A stretch of DNA of 64,000 nt from an uncultured Oxalobacter sp. (GTDB taxonomy: Bacteria > Pseudomonadota > Gammaproteobacteria > Burkholderiales > Burkholderiaceae_D), in contig CAKQWF010000007.1 of the NCBI GenBank assembly GCA_934277985.1, positions 1-64,000 of the forward strand, given 5' to 3'. Below are positions 49,447 through 59,098 of the stretch, one piece after another. A program made the position numbers and the translations under genes. Each line of letters begins with the position of its first letter. The stretch's first letter is position 1. The notes beneath the pieces are model-generated. The model did not search any database. It was given only the letters and a program-made list of their open reading frames with translations, and had not been told where the DNA came from.

Positions 49447-50712
49447 ATGAACACCACGGTACAACCTACACAATGCAGCATCTTGAAGGATTTCACGAAG
49501 GACGCCTCGCGACCGGTCTACATGGACTATTCGGCGACTACACCTGTCGACCCGCGTGTCGCCGAAAAAATGATTCCCTACCTGTGCGAAAAATTCGGCA
49601 ATCCCGCCTCCAACAGCCATATGTACGGATGGGAAGCGGAAAAGGCCGTAGAAGAAGCACGTGGTCATGTCGCCGCACTGATCAATGCTGACGCCCGTGA
49701 AATCGTCTGGACATCCGGCGCCACGGAAGCAAACAACCTTGCGATCAAGGGAGCAGCACATTTTTACAAGACCAAGGGAAAACACATCATCACCGTCAAG
49801 ACCGAACACAAATCCGTTCTTGATACTTTCCGCGAGCTGGAACGTGAAGGTTTTGAAGCAACCTACCTCGATCCTCAGGAAAACGGCCTCATCACGCTGG
49901 AACAACTGGAAAAAGCCATTCGTCCCGATACGATCCTGGTATCAGTCATGATGGTCAATAACGAAATCGGCGTCATCCAGCCGATCGACGAAATCGGCGA
50001 ACTTTGCCGTGGCAAGGGCATTGTTTTCCACTGCGATGCCGCACAGGCTGCCGGCAAAATGGAAATCGACCTGCAAAAAACGAAAGTCGATCTGATGACA
50101 CTGACTGCACACAAGATTTGCGGACCGAAAGGTATCGGTGCCCTGTTTGTCCGCCGTCGCCCTCGTATCCGTCTGGAAGCGCAAATGCATGGCGGCGGTC
50201 ATGAACGCGGTATGCGTTCCGGCACGCTGGCCACTCACCAGATCGTCGGTATGGGCGAAGCCTACCGCATCGCACGCGAAGAAATGCCTTCGGAAATCGC
50301 ACGTATCCGCATACTGGCCAAACGGCTGGCTGACGGCCTGTCGCAGATCGAAGCCGTCGTATTCAATGGCGACATGGTTCACCGCATTCCGCACAACCTC
50401 AACGTCAGCTTCAACTATGTCGAAGGCGAATCACTGATGATGGCCATGAAAAGACTGGCCGTCTCGTCCGGTTCGGCATGCACATCCGCCAGCCTGGAAC
50501 CGTCCTACGTGCTTCGTGCACTGGGCAGAAGCGATGAACTGGCACACAGCTCGATCCGTTTCACGATCGGCCGTTTCACGACAGAAGAAGAAGTGGACTT
50601 CGCCATCGAACTGGTCAAGACACAGGTCGCAAAACTGCGTGAACTTTCCCCACTGTGGGACATGTACAAGGAAGGTATCGACATCAACACCATTCAGTGG
50701 GCCACCCACTGA
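49447..50712 (+). CDS. iscS: Cysteine desulfurase IscS
   Basis: PLP enzyme supplying persulfide sulfur for clusters, thiolation and FdhD. 421 residues. [13 protein letters not shown] begins the conserved body at about residue 26. The PLP lysine is in [16 protein letters not shown] and the mobile-loop Cys in [21 protein letters not shown]. The N-terminal 20 residues ([20 protein letters not shown]) exceed E. coli IscS; in-frame ATG 49522 would give the standard start but lacks a clear ribosome-binding site. Operon member between iscR and iscU. Confidence 0.97.
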   Translation: MNTTVQPTQCSILKDFTKDASRPVYMDYSATTPVDPRVAEKMIPYLCEKFGNPASNSHMYGWEAEKAVEEARGHVAALINADAREIVWTSGATEANNLAIKGAAHFYKTKGKHIITVKTEHKSVLDTFRELEREGFEATYLDPQENGLITLEQLEKAIRPDTILVSVMMVNNEIGVIQPIDEIGELCRGKGIVFHCDAAQAAGKMEIDLQKTKVDLMTLTAHKICGPKGIGALFVRRRPRIRLEAQMHGGGHERGMRSGTLATHQIVGMGEAYRIAREEMPSEIARIRILAKRLADGLSQIEAVVFNGDMVHRIPHNLNVSFNYVEGESLMMAMKRLAVSSGSACTSASLEPSYVLRALGRSDELAHSSIRFTIGRFTTEEEVDFAIELVKTQVAKLRELSPLWDMYKEGIDINTIQWATH

Positions 50713-50732
50713 AACGGTCACCGGAGAACACC

Positions 50733-51128
50733 ATGACATACTCTAACAAGGTCATCGATCACTATGAAAACCCGCGCAATGTCGGCAGCTTCGACAAGGA
50801 TGACGACACCGTCGGAACCGGCATGGTCGGCGCACCGGCATGTGGCGACGTGATGCGTTTGCAAATCAAGGTCAATTCCGAAGGCAAAATCGAGGACGCC
50901 CGTTTCAAGACTTACGGATGCGGTTCCGCCATCGCATCAAGTTCGCTGGTCACGGAATGGGTCAAGGGCAAGACACTGGATGAAGCCCTGCAAATCAAGA
51001 ATTCGGACATCGCTGATGAACTGGCATTGCCCCCGGTCAAGATTCACTGCTCGATTCTGGCCGAAGATGCCATCAAGGCGGCGATCAGCGACTATCGCAA
51101 ACGCCAGGAAAAAAAGAACGAGGCATGA
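50733..51128 (+). CDS. iscU: Fe-S cluster scaffold IscU
   Basis: 131 residues. Three ligand cysteines are visible: [27 protein letters not shown] and [13 protein letters not shown]. The HscA-recognition LPPVK is in [10 protein letters not shown]. The start has GGAGA upstream. Between iscS and iscA. Confidence 0.98.
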   Translation: MTYSNKVIDHYENPRNVGSFDKDDDTVGTGMVGAPACGDVMRLQIKVNSEGKIEDARFKTYGCGSAIASSSLVTEWVKGKTLDEALQIKNSDIADELALPPVKIHCSILAEDAIKAAISDYRKRQEKKNEA

Positions 51129-51144
51129 AAGGACGGAAACCATC

Positions 51145-51468
51145 ATGGCAATTACACTCACAGAAAAGGCTGCCAGACACGTCACCCGCTTTCTGGAACG
51201 CCGCGGCAAAGGTATCGGCTTGCGTTTCGGTGTTCAGACAACCGGTTGTTCAGGCATGTCCTACAAACTCGAATATGTCGACGAACCGGGTACGGACGAT
51301 ACGGTTTTCGAATCGAACGGCGTCAGGATTTTCGTCGATCCGAAAAGCCTGCCCTATCTGGACGGCACGGAACTCGATTTCGTCCGCGAAGGCTTGAACG
51401 AAGGTTTCAAGTTCCGTAACCCGAATGTAAAAGACACCTGCGGTTGCGGCAACAGCTTCAGGGTTTGA
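51145..51468 (+). CDS. iscA: Iron-sulfur carrier IscA
   Basis: 107 residues of the A-type carrier family. Cysteines are in [14 protein letters not shown] and [12 protein letters not shown]. The chosen ATG 51145 follows a GGACGGAAA region. Standard isc order iscU-iscA-hscB. Confidence 0.97.
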   Translation: MAITLTEKAARHVTRFLERRGKGIGLRFGVQTTGCSGMSYKLEYVDEPGTDDTVFESNGVRIFVDPKSLPYLDGTELDFVREGLNEGFKFRNPNVKDTCGCGNSFRV

Positions 51469-51484
51469 ACCGGTCATCTTCGTC

Positions 51485-52006
51485 ATGCAGAACCATTTCG
51501 AACTTTTCGGTCTGCCGGTACAATTCGCCGTCGATCGCACCATGCTCGATGAGGCTTACCGCAAAATACAGCATCTGGTACATCCGGACCGTTTCGTGAC
51601 GGCAACCGAAACGGAAAAACGGGCTGCCATGCAATGGGCGGCGACGGCCAATGACGCCTACAAGACCCTTCGCGATCCACTCAGACGCGCCATCTATCTG
51701 TGCGAAATCAACGGTTATAACGTACGGAAAGAAACGCACGTATCCATGGATCCGGACTTTCTGATGCAACAGATGCAATGGCGTGAGACCCTGGAAGAAG
51801 CGCGCGACTCCGGAGACCGCCATGTGTTGCATGCGCTCGATGAACAACGCAGGCAATCGCGCGAAGAATGCCTGCAATGCCTTGAAACATTCCTGAACCA
51901 ACACCAATTCGAACAGGCTGCCCGTGAAACACGGAAACTGATGTTCCTCGAAAAATTCGGCGAGGAAATCAGTCGGTTCGCTGACGGTCCTGACTCCACA
52001 AACTGA
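51485..52006 (+). CDS. hscB: Co-chaperone HscB (J-domain)
   Basis: 173 residues. The N-terminal J-domain contains the HPD motif in [14 protein letters not shown], and the C-terminal three-helix bundle binds Isc[16 protein letters not shown] is the typical start. Stimulates HscA ATPase and recruits IscU. 2 bp before hscA. Confidence 0.96.
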   Translation: MQNHFELFGLPVQFAVDRTMLDEAYRKIQHLVHPDRFVTATETEKRAAMQWAATANDAYKTLRDPLRRAIYLCEINGYNVRKETHVSMDPDFLMQQMQWRETLEEARDSGDRHVLHALDEQRRQSREECLQCLETFLNQHQFEQAARETRKLMFLEKFGEEISRFADGPDSTN

Positions 52007-52008
52007 AC

Positions 52009-53874
52009 ATGGCACTTCTCCAGATTGCAGAACCCGGCATGTCCGCGGCTCCCCACCAGTTCCGTCTTGCCGTCGGTATCGATCTCGGCACGACCCATTC
52101 GCTTGTCGCGACTGTCCGCAACAGTATTCCCGAAGTACTGGAAGACGAACAGCGCCGGCCATTGCTGCCCTCTGTCGTCCGTTATTTCGCTGACGGGCAC
52201 ACCGAAGTCGGCTATGCCGCCAGACAGGCGCAAAACAGCGATCCGAAAAATACCATTGCATCTGTCAAACGTCTGATGGGACGCACACTCTCGGATATCA
52301 CCAACCTCGAAAGCCTGCCCTACCAGTTCGTCGATCATCCCGGCATGGTCAGAATCGCCACGGTAGCCGGAGAAAAAAGCCCGGTCGAGGTCTCTGCCGA
52401 AATTCTTGCCAGACTCAGATACCGTGTCGAAGATGCATTTGACGAGCCGCTTGCCGGAGCGGTCATTACCGTGCCCGCCTACTTCGACGACGCACAACGT
52501 CAGGCTACCAAGGACGCCGCAAAACTCGCAGGCATTCATGTCCTGCGTCTCCTGAGCGAACCGACAGCCGCTGCGATCGCCTATGGTCTGGACAATGCGC
52601 CGGAAGGTATTTATGCCGCATACGATCTCGGTGGCGGAACATTCGACATTTCTATTCTGAAGCTGAACAAGGGTGTTTTCGAAGTACTGGCCACCGGTGG
52701 CGACTCCCGACTGGGCGGCGACGATTTCGACCACCGCATATTCTGCTGGATCATCGAAAAAGCACACCTCAAACCGCTTTCTCCCGAAGACAAGCAACAG
52801 CTGATGACCAAAGCCCGCGAAGCGAAAGAACGCCTGTCAGCACGTGCGCGAGTAACCATCAACACCATTCTTTCGTCAGGCGAAAAAATCAATCTGGAAC
52901 TGACCGCCCGTGCCTTTGAACAGATGACCCATCCGCTTGTCTGCAAAACCATGCAGCAAGTCAAGAAAACCATTCGTGACGCAGGACTCACCGTCCCCGA
53001 CATCGATGGTGTCATTCTGATTGGTGGCGCCACACGAATGCCGCATATCCGACGGCAAATACAAAAACTGTTCGGCAAAAAACCTCACGCTTCGATTGAC
53101 CCGGAAAAGGTCGTGGCACTCGGTGCCGCCACACAGGCGAATCTTCTGGCAGGAAACCGCGCGCCTGGCGACGACTGGCTTTTGCTCGATGTCACACCGC
53201 TTTCCCTGGGCATTGAAACCATGGGAGGACTGGTGGAAAAGATCATTCCGCGAAACTCTACTATTCCCTGCACCTATGCACAGGAATTCACGACCTTCAA
53301 GGACGGACAGACCGCACTGGCCATTCACGTCCTGCAAGGCGAACGCGAACTGGTCGATGATTGCCGCTCACTGGCACGCTTCGAATTGCGCGGTATCCCG
53401 CCGATGGCAGCCGGCGTTCCTCGTATCCGCATCACCTTTCAGGTCGATGCCGACGGTCTGCTCTCCGTCTCGGCGCGAGAAACCATTTCAGGTACTGAAG
53501 CATCCATCACCGTCAAGCCATCCTACGGCCTGACCGATATGGAAATCGTCAAAATGCTTGAGGAATCCGGAAAAAATGCCGAAAACGACATGCAGCTGCG
53601 CGCCCTGAAGGAAGAACAGGTCGAGGCCAGACGTACGATTCAGGCAACGGAAACGGCATTGAATACCGATGGCGATCTTCTGGACGAAACGGAACGCGCG
53701 ACAATCGAACAACTCATTGCCGATACACGCCCACATCTGCAAGGCGACTCGGCAACCGTCCTGCACGATGCAGTCGAGGCCTTGACAAAAGGTACTGAAC
53801 AATTCGCCGCCAGACGCATGAACCGCAGTATCCGGAAAGCTCTTTCCGGCAAGGCGATCAAGGACGTTATCTGA
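52009..53874 (+). CDS. hscA: Fe-S assembly chaperone HscA (Hsp70)
   Basis: 621 residues. The nucleotide-binding domain has [51 protein letters not shown] and [16 protein letters not shown]. The substrate domain carries [28 protein letters not shown]. It pulls clusters from IscU to apo-targets. Length and position fit HscA rather than DnaK. Confidence 0.97.
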   Translation: MALLQIAEPGMSAAPHQFRLAVGIDLGTTHSLVATVRNSIPEVLEDEQRRPLLPSVVRYFADGHTEVGYAARQAQNSDPKNTIASVKRLMGRTLSDITNLESLPYQFVDHPGMVRIATVAGEKSPVEVSAEILARLRYRVEDAFDEPLAGAVITVPAYFDDAQRQATKDAAKLAGIHVLRLLSEPTAAAIAYGLDNAPEGIYAAYDLGGGTFDISILKLNKGVFEVLATGGDSRLGGDDFDHRIFCWIIEKAHLKPLSPEDKQQLMTKAREAKERLSARARVTINTILSSGEKINLELTARAFEQMTHPLVCKTMQQVKKTIRDAGLTVPDIDGVILIGGATRMPHIRRQIQKLFGKKPHASIDPEKVVALGAATQANLLAGNRAPGDDWLLLDVTPLSLGIETMGGLVEKIIPRNSTIPCTYAQEFTTFKDGQTALAIHVLQGERELVDDCRSLARFELRGIPPMAAGVPRIRITFQVDADGLLSVSARETISGTEASITVKPSYGLTDMEIVKMLEESGKNAENDMQLRALKEEQVEARRTIQATETALNTDGDLLDETERATIEQLIADTRPHLQGDSATVLHDAVEALTKGTEQFAARRMNRSIRKALSGKAIKDVI

Positions 53875-53890
53875 ATTTACCGGAGACAGC

Positions 53891-54229
53891 ATGCCAAAAA
53901 TTACAGTATTGCCCCATGAGGCACTTTGTCCGGATGGTGCGGTCATTGACGCCCGTTCAGGTCAGTCGATTTGCGATGCCCTTCTGGACAACCATATCGA
54001 AATCGAACACGCTTGCGGAAAATGCGGTGCATGCAGTACCTGCCATGTCATCATCCGCAAGGGATTTTCCTCGCTTTCGGAAATGAGCGAAAAGGAAGAA
54101 GACATGCTCGACAGGGCATGGGGGCTGGAAGCAGAATCCCGTCTTTCCTGTCAGGCAAAAGTCGGCAAAGAAGACCTGACGGTCGAAATACCGAAATACA
54201 CCATCAATCTCGTCAGCGAAAACCGCTGA
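53891..54229 (+). CDS. fdx: [2Fe-2S] ferredoxin of the isc operon
   Basis: 112 residues, adrenodoxin-type. The ligand pattern C-x5-C-x2-C...C is in [15 protein letters not shown] and [19 protein letters not shown]-like sequence closes the protein. It supplies electrons for cluster assembly. Confidence 0.97.
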   Translation: MPKITVLPHEALCPDGAVIDARSGQSICDALLDNHIEIEHACGKCGACSTCHVIIRKGFSSLSEMSEKEEDMLDRAWGLEAESRLSCQAKVGKEDLTVEIPKYTINLVSENR

Positions 54230-54251
54230 CAAACCTGTGGAAAACCGTATT

Positions 54252-54449
54252 ATGAAATGGTCCGATACCCAAAGAATCGCCGAAGAACTGACCGATCGTT
54301 ATCCGGATACCGATCCTCTGAGTGTCCGCTTCACGGATCTGCACGACTGGATTTGCCGTCTGGACGGGTTCGACGACGACCCCAACCGTTCCAATGAAAG
54401 AATCCTCGAAGCCATCCTGATGGCCTGGATAAAGGAAGCACAGGACTGA
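54252..54449 (+). CDS. iscX: IscX (YfhJ) frataxin-like regulator
   Basis: 65 residues, small acidic protein. Family pattern: [44 protein letters not shown]. It binds IscS and tunes cluster synthesis. The ATG 54252 is preferred to a GTG at 54237. Last gene of the isc operon, convergent with smpB. Confidence 0.95.
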   Translation: MKWSDTQRIAEELTDRYPDTDPLSVRFTDLHDWICRLDGFDDDPNRSNERILEAILMAWIKEAQD

Positions 54450-54470
54450 TGCGGCATCTCCGGCATTTTG

Positions 54471-54920
54471 TCAGCGCCGGTTCTGCTTCATGATCTGCTG
54501 CTGTTCGCGTTGCCAGTCGCGTGCTTTCTCGGTTTCCCGTTTGTCATACTGCTTTTTGCCTTTGGCCAGACCGATTTCGCACTTGATTCGCCCCTTGGAA
54601 AAATGCAGGTTGAGCGGCACCAGCGTATAACCGGCACGTTCCACCTTGCCGATCAACTTGTTGATCTCGGATGCATGCATCAGCAATTTCCTGTCGCGAA
54701 CCGGATCCGGTTTGACATGCGTCGATGCCGTCGGCAACGGACTGATATGTGCCCCAAACAAAAATATCTCGCCTGCGCGGACAATGACATACGCCTCTTT
54801 GAGTTGCACCCGGCCTGCGCGGATGGACTTGACTTCCCAGCCCTCCAGCGCCATACCCGCATCAAAGCGTTCTTCGATAAAATAATCGTGAAATGCTTTT
54901 TTATTATCGGCAATAGTCAT
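54471..54920 (-). CDS. smpB: SsrA-binding protein SmpB
   Basis: Binds tmRNA in trans-translation. 149 residues from ATG 54920. Motifs are [46 protein letters not shown] and the basic C-terminal tail [16 protein letters not shown]. The track to 55184 is not part of it. smpB facing ratA-rnfH is a widely conserved arrangement. Confidence 0.97.
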   Translation of the reverse strand: MTIADNKKAFHDYFIEERFDAGMALEGWEVKSIRAGRVQLKEAYVIVRAGEIFLFGAHISPLPTASTHVKPDPVRDRKLLMHASEINKLIGKVERAGYTLVPLNLHFSKGRIKCEIGLAKGKKQYDKRETEKARDWQREQQQIMKQNRR

Positions 54921-54977
54921 AAACGCACACGCTTCCTTGTATAAAATAGCGATTTTATCAAAATCACTCACGTCCAG

Positions 54978-55412
54978 ATGACGATCGTACACAAATCGGT
55001 ATTGCTCAATTACAGCGCAGCGCAAATGTATGCACTGGTCAACGACATGGAAAGCTACCCTTCCTTTCTGCCATGGTGTGACCGGGTCGAAATCCTGCGT
55101 GATCCGGATGGACAGACGGTAGTCGCTTCCATCTTCCTGAACTTTTGCGGCATCACGCAAAGTTTCACGACATGCAACACCCATACCGAACCGTCATCCA
55201 TCCGGATGAAACTCATCCGTGGCCCATTCCGCCGGCTGGACGGGCAATGGACATTCAGTGCGCTGGATGACAACCGTTGCCGCGTCGAGCTGTACCTGAA
55301 TTACGAATTTTCACATTTCTTTCTTGAAAAACTGCTGGGACCTGTTTTCGATATGGTCACCAACAGTCTGGTAGATTCTTTTTGCGAGCGTGCACGGAAA
55401 ATCCATGGATAA
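54978..55412 (+). CDS. ratA: RatA / coenzyme Q-binding START-domain protein
   Basis: 144 residues with a START-like hydrophobic-pocket fold ([73 protein letters not shown]). RatA was described as blocking 70S assembly in E. coli. Relatives such as Coq10 bind ubiquinone, and that role may be the general one. The last 8 nt overlap rnfH. Confidence 0.93.
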   Translation: MTIVHKSVLLNYSAAQMYALVNDMESYPSFLPWCDRVEILRDPDGQTVVASIFLNFCGITQSFTTCNTHTEPSSIRMKLIRGPFRRLDGQWTFSALDDNRCRVELYLNYEFSHFFLEKLLGPVFDMVTNSLVDSFCERARKIHG

Positions 55413-55713
55413 CAGAAATATATCCGCCGGACAACCGGTCGCCGTTCAGGTCTGTTATGCTGAAATGGATCGTCAGATCATGATCGACATGACCGTTGCC
55501 GAAGGCACCCGGCTGATCGATGCCATCCGGCAAAGCGGCATTGAAAAAGAACTGTCCATCACCGTCAAAGAAGGACAGGTCGGCATTTTCGGCAAGAAAA
55601 AAACTTTCGATACCGTCCTGGGCGAAGGCGACCGTATCGAAATCTACCGCCCGCTGGCCGCCACCCCGCAGGAATTGCGACGCCGTCGCCTTCAGAACGG
55701 CAACAACGCCTGA
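55405..55713 (+). CDS. rnfH: RnfH family protein (RatB)
   Basis: 102 residues, ubiquitin-like beta-grasp fold. Patterns: VQVCYAEMDRQIMIDMTV, VGIFGKKKTFDTVLGEGDRIEIYRPL and the Arg-rich C-terminal tail. It starts inside ratA (ATGGATAA overlap), implying translational coupling. Exact function is unsettled. It is convergent with tesA. Confidence 0.92.
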   Translation: MDNRNISAGQPVAVQVCYAEMDRQIMIDMTVAEGTRLIDAIRQSGIEKELSITVKEGQVGIFGKKKTFDTVLGEGDRIEIYRPLAATPQELRRRRLQNGNNA

Positions 55714-55717
55714 CCGT

Positions 55718-56377
55718 TCATTTCAGCAACGGTTCGAGAAAAGGCCACACATTGTCCAGCATGACAGGTTGTGCCTCGGCTACCGGGTGAATATTGTCGC
55801 TCTGGAACAAATCGTCACGTTCGGCCACCCCTTTCAGGAAAAAAGGCACCAGAGATACCTTGCCCTTTTTCGCTAGCGCGGAATACACACCGGCGAAATC
55901 ACGTGTATAGGCTTGTCCGTAATTGGGAGGAATCTGCATCCCCAGAAGCAAAACTGTTCCTTTCTGCTTCTTCACCATCTCCACCATGGCCAGCAAATTG
56001 TCATATATCGATTTGACAGGAAAACCACGCAATCCGTCATTGGCCCCCAACTCGATCACCACGACCGTAGGCGCATACCGTTTAAGCAAGGCAGGCAACC
56101 TTGCCCTGCCACCGCTGGACGTATCACCGCTGATGCTGGCATTGACGATCGTGATTTCCGGATAATCCTTTTTCAGCCGTTTTCCCAGCAAATCGACCCA
56201 GCCGGTTCCCTTTTCCAGACCATACCCTGCCGAAAGGCTGTCTCCCAATACCAACACTGTCTTTTGTGCCGCCCAGGCGGGATGTCCGGAAAAAAGACAT
56301 AATAAAAACAGGACGGCAACGACATGCCGCCAATGAAATACCGGCAACTTGTGCCAGAAGATACCCGATATCTCCAT
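55718..56377 (-). CDS. tesA: GDSL esterase / thioesterase TesA (periplasmic)
   Basis: 219 residues. The N-terminal signal peptide ends near GHPAWA-AQ. SGNH family blocks: VLGDSLSAGYGLE (Ser), ISGDTSSGGRARL, IELGANDGLRG (Asn) and DNIHPVAEAQ (Asp/His). ATG 56377 has AAGGAG eight bases upstream; a GTG three codons earlier has its ribosome-binding site too close. Acyl-CoA thioesterase, lysophospholipase and arylesterase activities are known for the family. Confidence 0.94.
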   Translation of the reverse strand: MEISGIFWHKLPVFHWRHVVAVLFLLCLFSGHPAWAAQKTVLVLGDSLSAGYGLEKGTGWVDLLGKRLKKDYPEITIVNASISGDTSSGGRARLPALLKRYAPTVVVIELGANDGLRGFPVKSIYDNLLAMVEMVKKQKGTVLLLGMQIPPNYGQAYTRDFAGVYSALAKKGKVSLVPFFLKGVAERDDLFQSDNIHPVAEAQPVMLDNVWPFLEPLLK

Positions 56378-57080
56378 GCAAAACACTCCTTGTCTCCATC
56401 ATCCTGCCATTGAGGCCGTCCATCTGCACAAAACGGTTGCGGATGCGACCGATACGCTCACCATCTTGCAAGACATCCATTTCAGCATTCCGGAAAATGA
56501 AACCGTCGCCATCATCGGCGCTTCCGGTTCCGGAAAAACGACGCTATTAAGCCTTCTGGCAGGTCTGGATACACCGACAGCAGGAACCGTCAGATTGTGC
56601 GGCATCGATATTTTCGCCATGAACGAAGATGAACGCGCCATGCTGCGGAAAAAATTGCTGGGTTTCGTATTCCAGTCATTCCAGCTGCTGCCGCATCTGA
56701 CTGCACTGGAAAACGTCATGCTGCCGCTGGAACTGCAAGGTGCCCCGGACGCGGCAGCACGGGCAAGTTCCCTGCTGGAACGTGTCGGACTGTCATCACG
56801 TACACGACATTATCCCAGATACCTTTCCGGCGGAGAACAGCAGCGCATCGCACTGGCACGTGCCTTCATCACTGAACCGCCGCTTCTGTTCGCCGACGAA
56901 CCGACCGGCAATCTCGACACCAAAACAGGACAAGACATTATCGAACTGATGTTCGCTATGCACAGGGAACATCGCATGACACTGGTACTCGTAACGCATG
57001 ACATGGAAATCGCGACAAAATGCCATCGTGTCATTGAAATCCGTGATGGAAAAATGATGACGGGCAAGCCGGAACGCTAA
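56376..57080 (+). CDS. ABC transporter ATP-binding protein (YbbA/LolD type)
   Basis: 234 residues from ATG 56376; an upstream ATG at 56349 would overlap tesA by 29 bp. Walker A is [18 protein letters not shown], signature LSGGEQQRIALARAF, Walker B LLFADEPTGNLD, and H-loop LVTHDMEIA. It resembles the ATPase YbbA that pairs with a large permease (YbbP type) beside tesA in enterobacteria. No permease is present here, so partner and substrate are unknown. Confidence 0.92.
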   Translation: MQNTPCLHHPAIEAVHLHKTVADATDTLTILQDIHFSIPENETVAIIGASGSGKTTLLSLLAGLDTPTAGTVRLCGIDIFAMNEDERAMLRKKLLGFVFQSFQLLPHLTALENVMLPLELQGAPDAAARASSLLERVGLSSRTRHYPRYLSGGEQQRIALARAFITEPPLLFADEPTGNLDTKTGQDIIELMFAMHREHRMTLVLVTHDMEIATKCHRVIEIRDGKMMTGKPER

Positions 57081-57682
57081 CGCCAGTATTCCGGCATCTC
57101 GTCTTGTGAATGCGCGCTTTTTCCCGAACGCTGTTTGAGCGGCTCGACGACAGCATTGTCACTTTGTTCGCCGTCCAGTCTGGTCAAACGCCGTTTCATT
57201 CTTGCTCTTTCCGCCAGCGCCCGTTTTTTTTCTTCCGGCAATTTCTGGTATTCCTGCCACTTTTGCGACTTGTGTTCCGGATCGAGTTTTCTGAATCCCA
57301 GATAATTCTGTCTGGCCAGCCGCCGCTGTTCTGGCGTCATGCCCAACCAGTCCCGGATATGATTCCGGAAACGCTGTCTTTTCTCCGGAGACATATTTTC
57401 CATCTTGTGCGCAATCGCCAGCCATTTCTTTTTCTGTGCCGGGCTTAACTGTCCCCATGTATTTTCAAGCGGTGCCAGCGACTCTTTCTCGGCAGGCGTC
57501 AGACTGTCCCATGAATCGGCTGCTTCCGTTTTCTCACATGCCTGTTCCATGCCGAAAAATGCCCGCAGGCCATCCATCGGCAAAAGGGCATAAACCGCGC
57601 CGACTGCAACGGCAAGCAGAATCACCGCTACAGTCCCCCACAAGGGAAGCCTCTTCCTGCCTGAACGATGCCCTTCGCTCAT
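57077..57682 (-). CDS. DUF3106-domain membrane-anchored protein
   Basis: 201 residues. One N-terminal membrane helix (LWGTVAVILLAVAVGAVYALLP), then a periplasmic Glu/Lys/Arg/Trp-rich region with repeats like LTPAEKESLAPLENTWGQLSPAQKKKWL and MSPEKRQRFRNHIRDWLGMTPEQRRLARQ. The pattern resembles metal-sensing envelope stress proteins in broad outline. The stop overlaps the convergent ABC gene by 4 bp. It is the last gene of the sigma-factor operon. Function unknown. Confidence 0.88.
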   Translation of the reverse strand: MSEGHRSGRKRLPLWGTVAVILLAVAVGAVYALLPMDGLRAFFGMEQACEKTEAADSWDSLTPAEKESLAPLENTWGQLSPAQKKKWLAIAHKMENMSPEKRQRFRNHIRDWLGMTPEQRRLARQNYLGFRKLDPEHKSQKWQEYQKLPEEKKRALAERARMKRRLTRLDGEQSDNAVVEPLKQRSGKSAHSQDEMPEYWR

Positions 57683-57697
57683 TCCACAAACCCCGGT

Positions 57698-58093
57698 TTA
57701 CGATTTGTCAGCGACATAGGCCCTGAAACCGGTATCCGCATAAGCGGACGGCGGCAACTCATCCGACAAGACGGCGATGTCTATATCCGTGATTTCCCGA
57801 ATCTGCCGCTGTTGTTCATAATGGAATATACCTGTCAGGCCGACTGCCAGCACCAGCACAGGCAGTCCAAGTCCCAGCTTCGTCCTCCATGAGGGGCCGC
57901 CAGAAAAACCACCGGTCACACCGGCAAACACCTGCTGAAAAACATTCGCATAAAGTGGCGTCGTCTTCTTGCGGCCGAGTGCCGCCAGACGTGCCTGTTC
58001 AAGCCGCTGCACGATAGTGTCGGGCATATCATCGAATTTTTCGTTCAATGCATGGCGCACCTTGTAAGCGAAATTTTCCTCATTCATGTTCAT
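57698..58093 (-). CDS. DUF3619 protein, likely membrane-bound anti-sigma factor
   Basis: 131 residues. An N-terminal cytoplasmic helical domain (NFAYKVRHALNEKFDDMPDTIVQRLEQAR LAALG), one membrane helix (LGLGLPVLVLAVGLTGIFHY) and a short periplasmic tail. It overlaps the sigma-factor gene by 4 bp (ATGA), so the pair is translationally coupled. That overlap plus the topology suggests it restrains the sigma factor. That is inference: no direct anti-sigma motif such as ZAS cysteines is seen. Confidence 0.85.
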   Translation of the reverse strand: MNMNEENFAYKVRHALNEKFDDMPDTIVQRLEQARLAALGRKKTTPLYANVFQQVFAGVTGGFSGGPSWRTKLGLGLPVLVLAVGLTGIFHYEQQRQIREITDIDIAVLSDELPPSAYADTGFRAYVADKS

Positions 58094-58656
58094 AGCTCAA
58101 TTCCTCTTGCCTTGAGCGCTTTTGCCAGCGCATGAGCCGCACGCGAACAATGCGTCTTGACGCTCCCTTCGGAACAATTCATCGCCTCTGCCGTTTCCGC
58201 GACATCCATATCATTCCAGTAACGCATCAAAAACGCTTCCCGTTGACGGGCCGGCAATTTTTCGATTTCCTCTTCGATAATTGTCAATACCTGTGCCCGT
58301 TCGAGCTTGTCGGCGGACGATTCCACCACTTCATTGCCTTCATCGCCCAGATAAACATCGAGCAAGTCGAAATCGTCATCGTCACTGTTGGCCGACATGC
58401 TCGAAAAAAGGCTGACCCAGGTGTTCCTGACCTTCTCACGCCGGAAAAAATCGCTGATCGTATTCTGAAGGATACGCTGAAACAGCATCGGCAATTCCGA
58501 AGCCGGTCTGTCACCGTATTTTTCCGCAAGCTTGATCATCGCATCCTGAACGATGTCCAAAGCCGTTTCATCACGCCTGACTGCATAGACAGCCTGCTTG
58601 AACGCCCGTTTTTCGATGCTTGCCAGAAAGTCAGATAATTCTTTGTCCGTTGCCAT
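58090..58656 (-). CDS. ECF-type RNA polymerase sigma factor
   Basis: 188 residues from ATG 58656. Region 2 is KRAFKQAVYAVRRDETALDIVQDAMIKLAEKYG with NTISDFFRREKVR, and region 4 is LPARQREAFLMRYWNDMDVAETAEAMNCSEGSVKTHCSRAAHAL. Between them lies an acidic linker (ANSDDDDFDLLDVYLGDEG). The operon with DUF3619 and DUF3106 is conserved beside ilvB in betaproteobacteria. The inducing signal is unknown. Confidence 0.92.
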   Translation of the reverse strand: MATDKELSDFLASIEKRAFKQAVYAVRRDETALDIVQDAMIKLAEKYGDRPASELPMLFQRILQNTISDFFRREKVRNTWVSLFSSMSANSDDDDFDLLDVYLGDEGNEVVESSADKLERAQVLTIIEEEIEKLPARQREAFLMRYWNDMDVAETAEAMNCSEGSVKTHCSRAAHALAKALKARGIEL

Positions 58657-58895
58657 GCGAATTGGCAGGAAACCCAGCCATACAGAAATAAATAAGACGC
58701 GGCGTCCGGCCACGTCAAACAGGTGCACATGCTAGCAAAGAAAAACCTGCTTGTGCAGATAGTGGTGTAAAATTACTTGTTTTATACAATTGCCGAAGTA
58801 TTGTAAATTTGTAAAATTGAGTAGCGCTTGATCAAAATATCGAAAGCGATTATCTGCTAGCCGCTGCATTACCCTGCGGCGGATCGTTTTCTCAC
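58657..58895. other. Divergent spacer between the sigma operon and the ilvBHC leader
   Basis: Holds the sigma-factor upstream region and the ilv promoter. AT-rich from 58770 to 58850. No further gene was seen. Confidence 0.5.
58790..58817 (+). promoter_or_regulatory. Candidate ilvBHC promoter
   Basis: TTGCCG (58790-58795), 16-bp spacer, TAAAAT (58812-58817). Transcription near 58824 would give a leader of about 275 nt before ilvB. Confidence 0.45.
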
Positions 58896-59018
58896 ATGGT
58901 GTCCATCATGCCGCCTGTCGTGAAAACTTGCTTTGCTGTTTTGAAAGCTGTTTGCTCTGACCCGCGCCACAAGCGCGAGAAATTGATACTTGTTTTGCTG
59001 TGTTTCGCAATAAAATGA
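58896..59018 (+). CDS. Candidate ilv leader peptide (40 residues)
   Basis: A short open frame in the ilvBHC leader, rich in Val, Leu and Ile (14 of 40). It ends with the run KLILVLLCFAIK, where codons 30-35 are Leu-Ile-Leu-Val-Leu-Leu. Such runs are typical of attenuation peptides for branched-chain operons. The start is weakly supported: GGCGGA lies 12 bases before the ATG, and GTG or ATG codons inside (58899, 58908, 58920) could serve. No homologue is recognised. Confidence 0.45.
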   Translation: MVSIMPPVVKTCFAVLKAVCSDPRHKREKLILVLLCFAIK

Positions 59019-59020
59019 GA

Positions 59021-59039
59021 GAATTGCCCTTTGCAATTC
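59021..59039 (+). promoter_or_regulatory. Leader hairpin between the leader peptide and ilvB
   Basis: GAATTGC, 5-nt CCTTT, GCAATTC. The left arm can alternatively pair through ATTGC with GCAAT at 59007-59011, inside the leader peptide's last codons. Further downstream TTTCC (59070-59074) can pair with GGAAA of the ilvB ribosome-binding site (59089-59093). No U tract, so not a classical terminator. Confidence 0.4.
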
Positions 59040-59098
59040 CGGTTTCGTCAGGAAAGAGCATCCGATCAATTTCCAGTGGACCTTGAAAGGAAAGAATT

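Noticed and set aside
54978-55713. ratA-rnfH as a toxin-antitoxin pair
   Set aside because: The pair is a conserved core locus beside smpB. Evidence for toxin behaviour is limited to overexpression, and RnfH is not an established antitoxin here.
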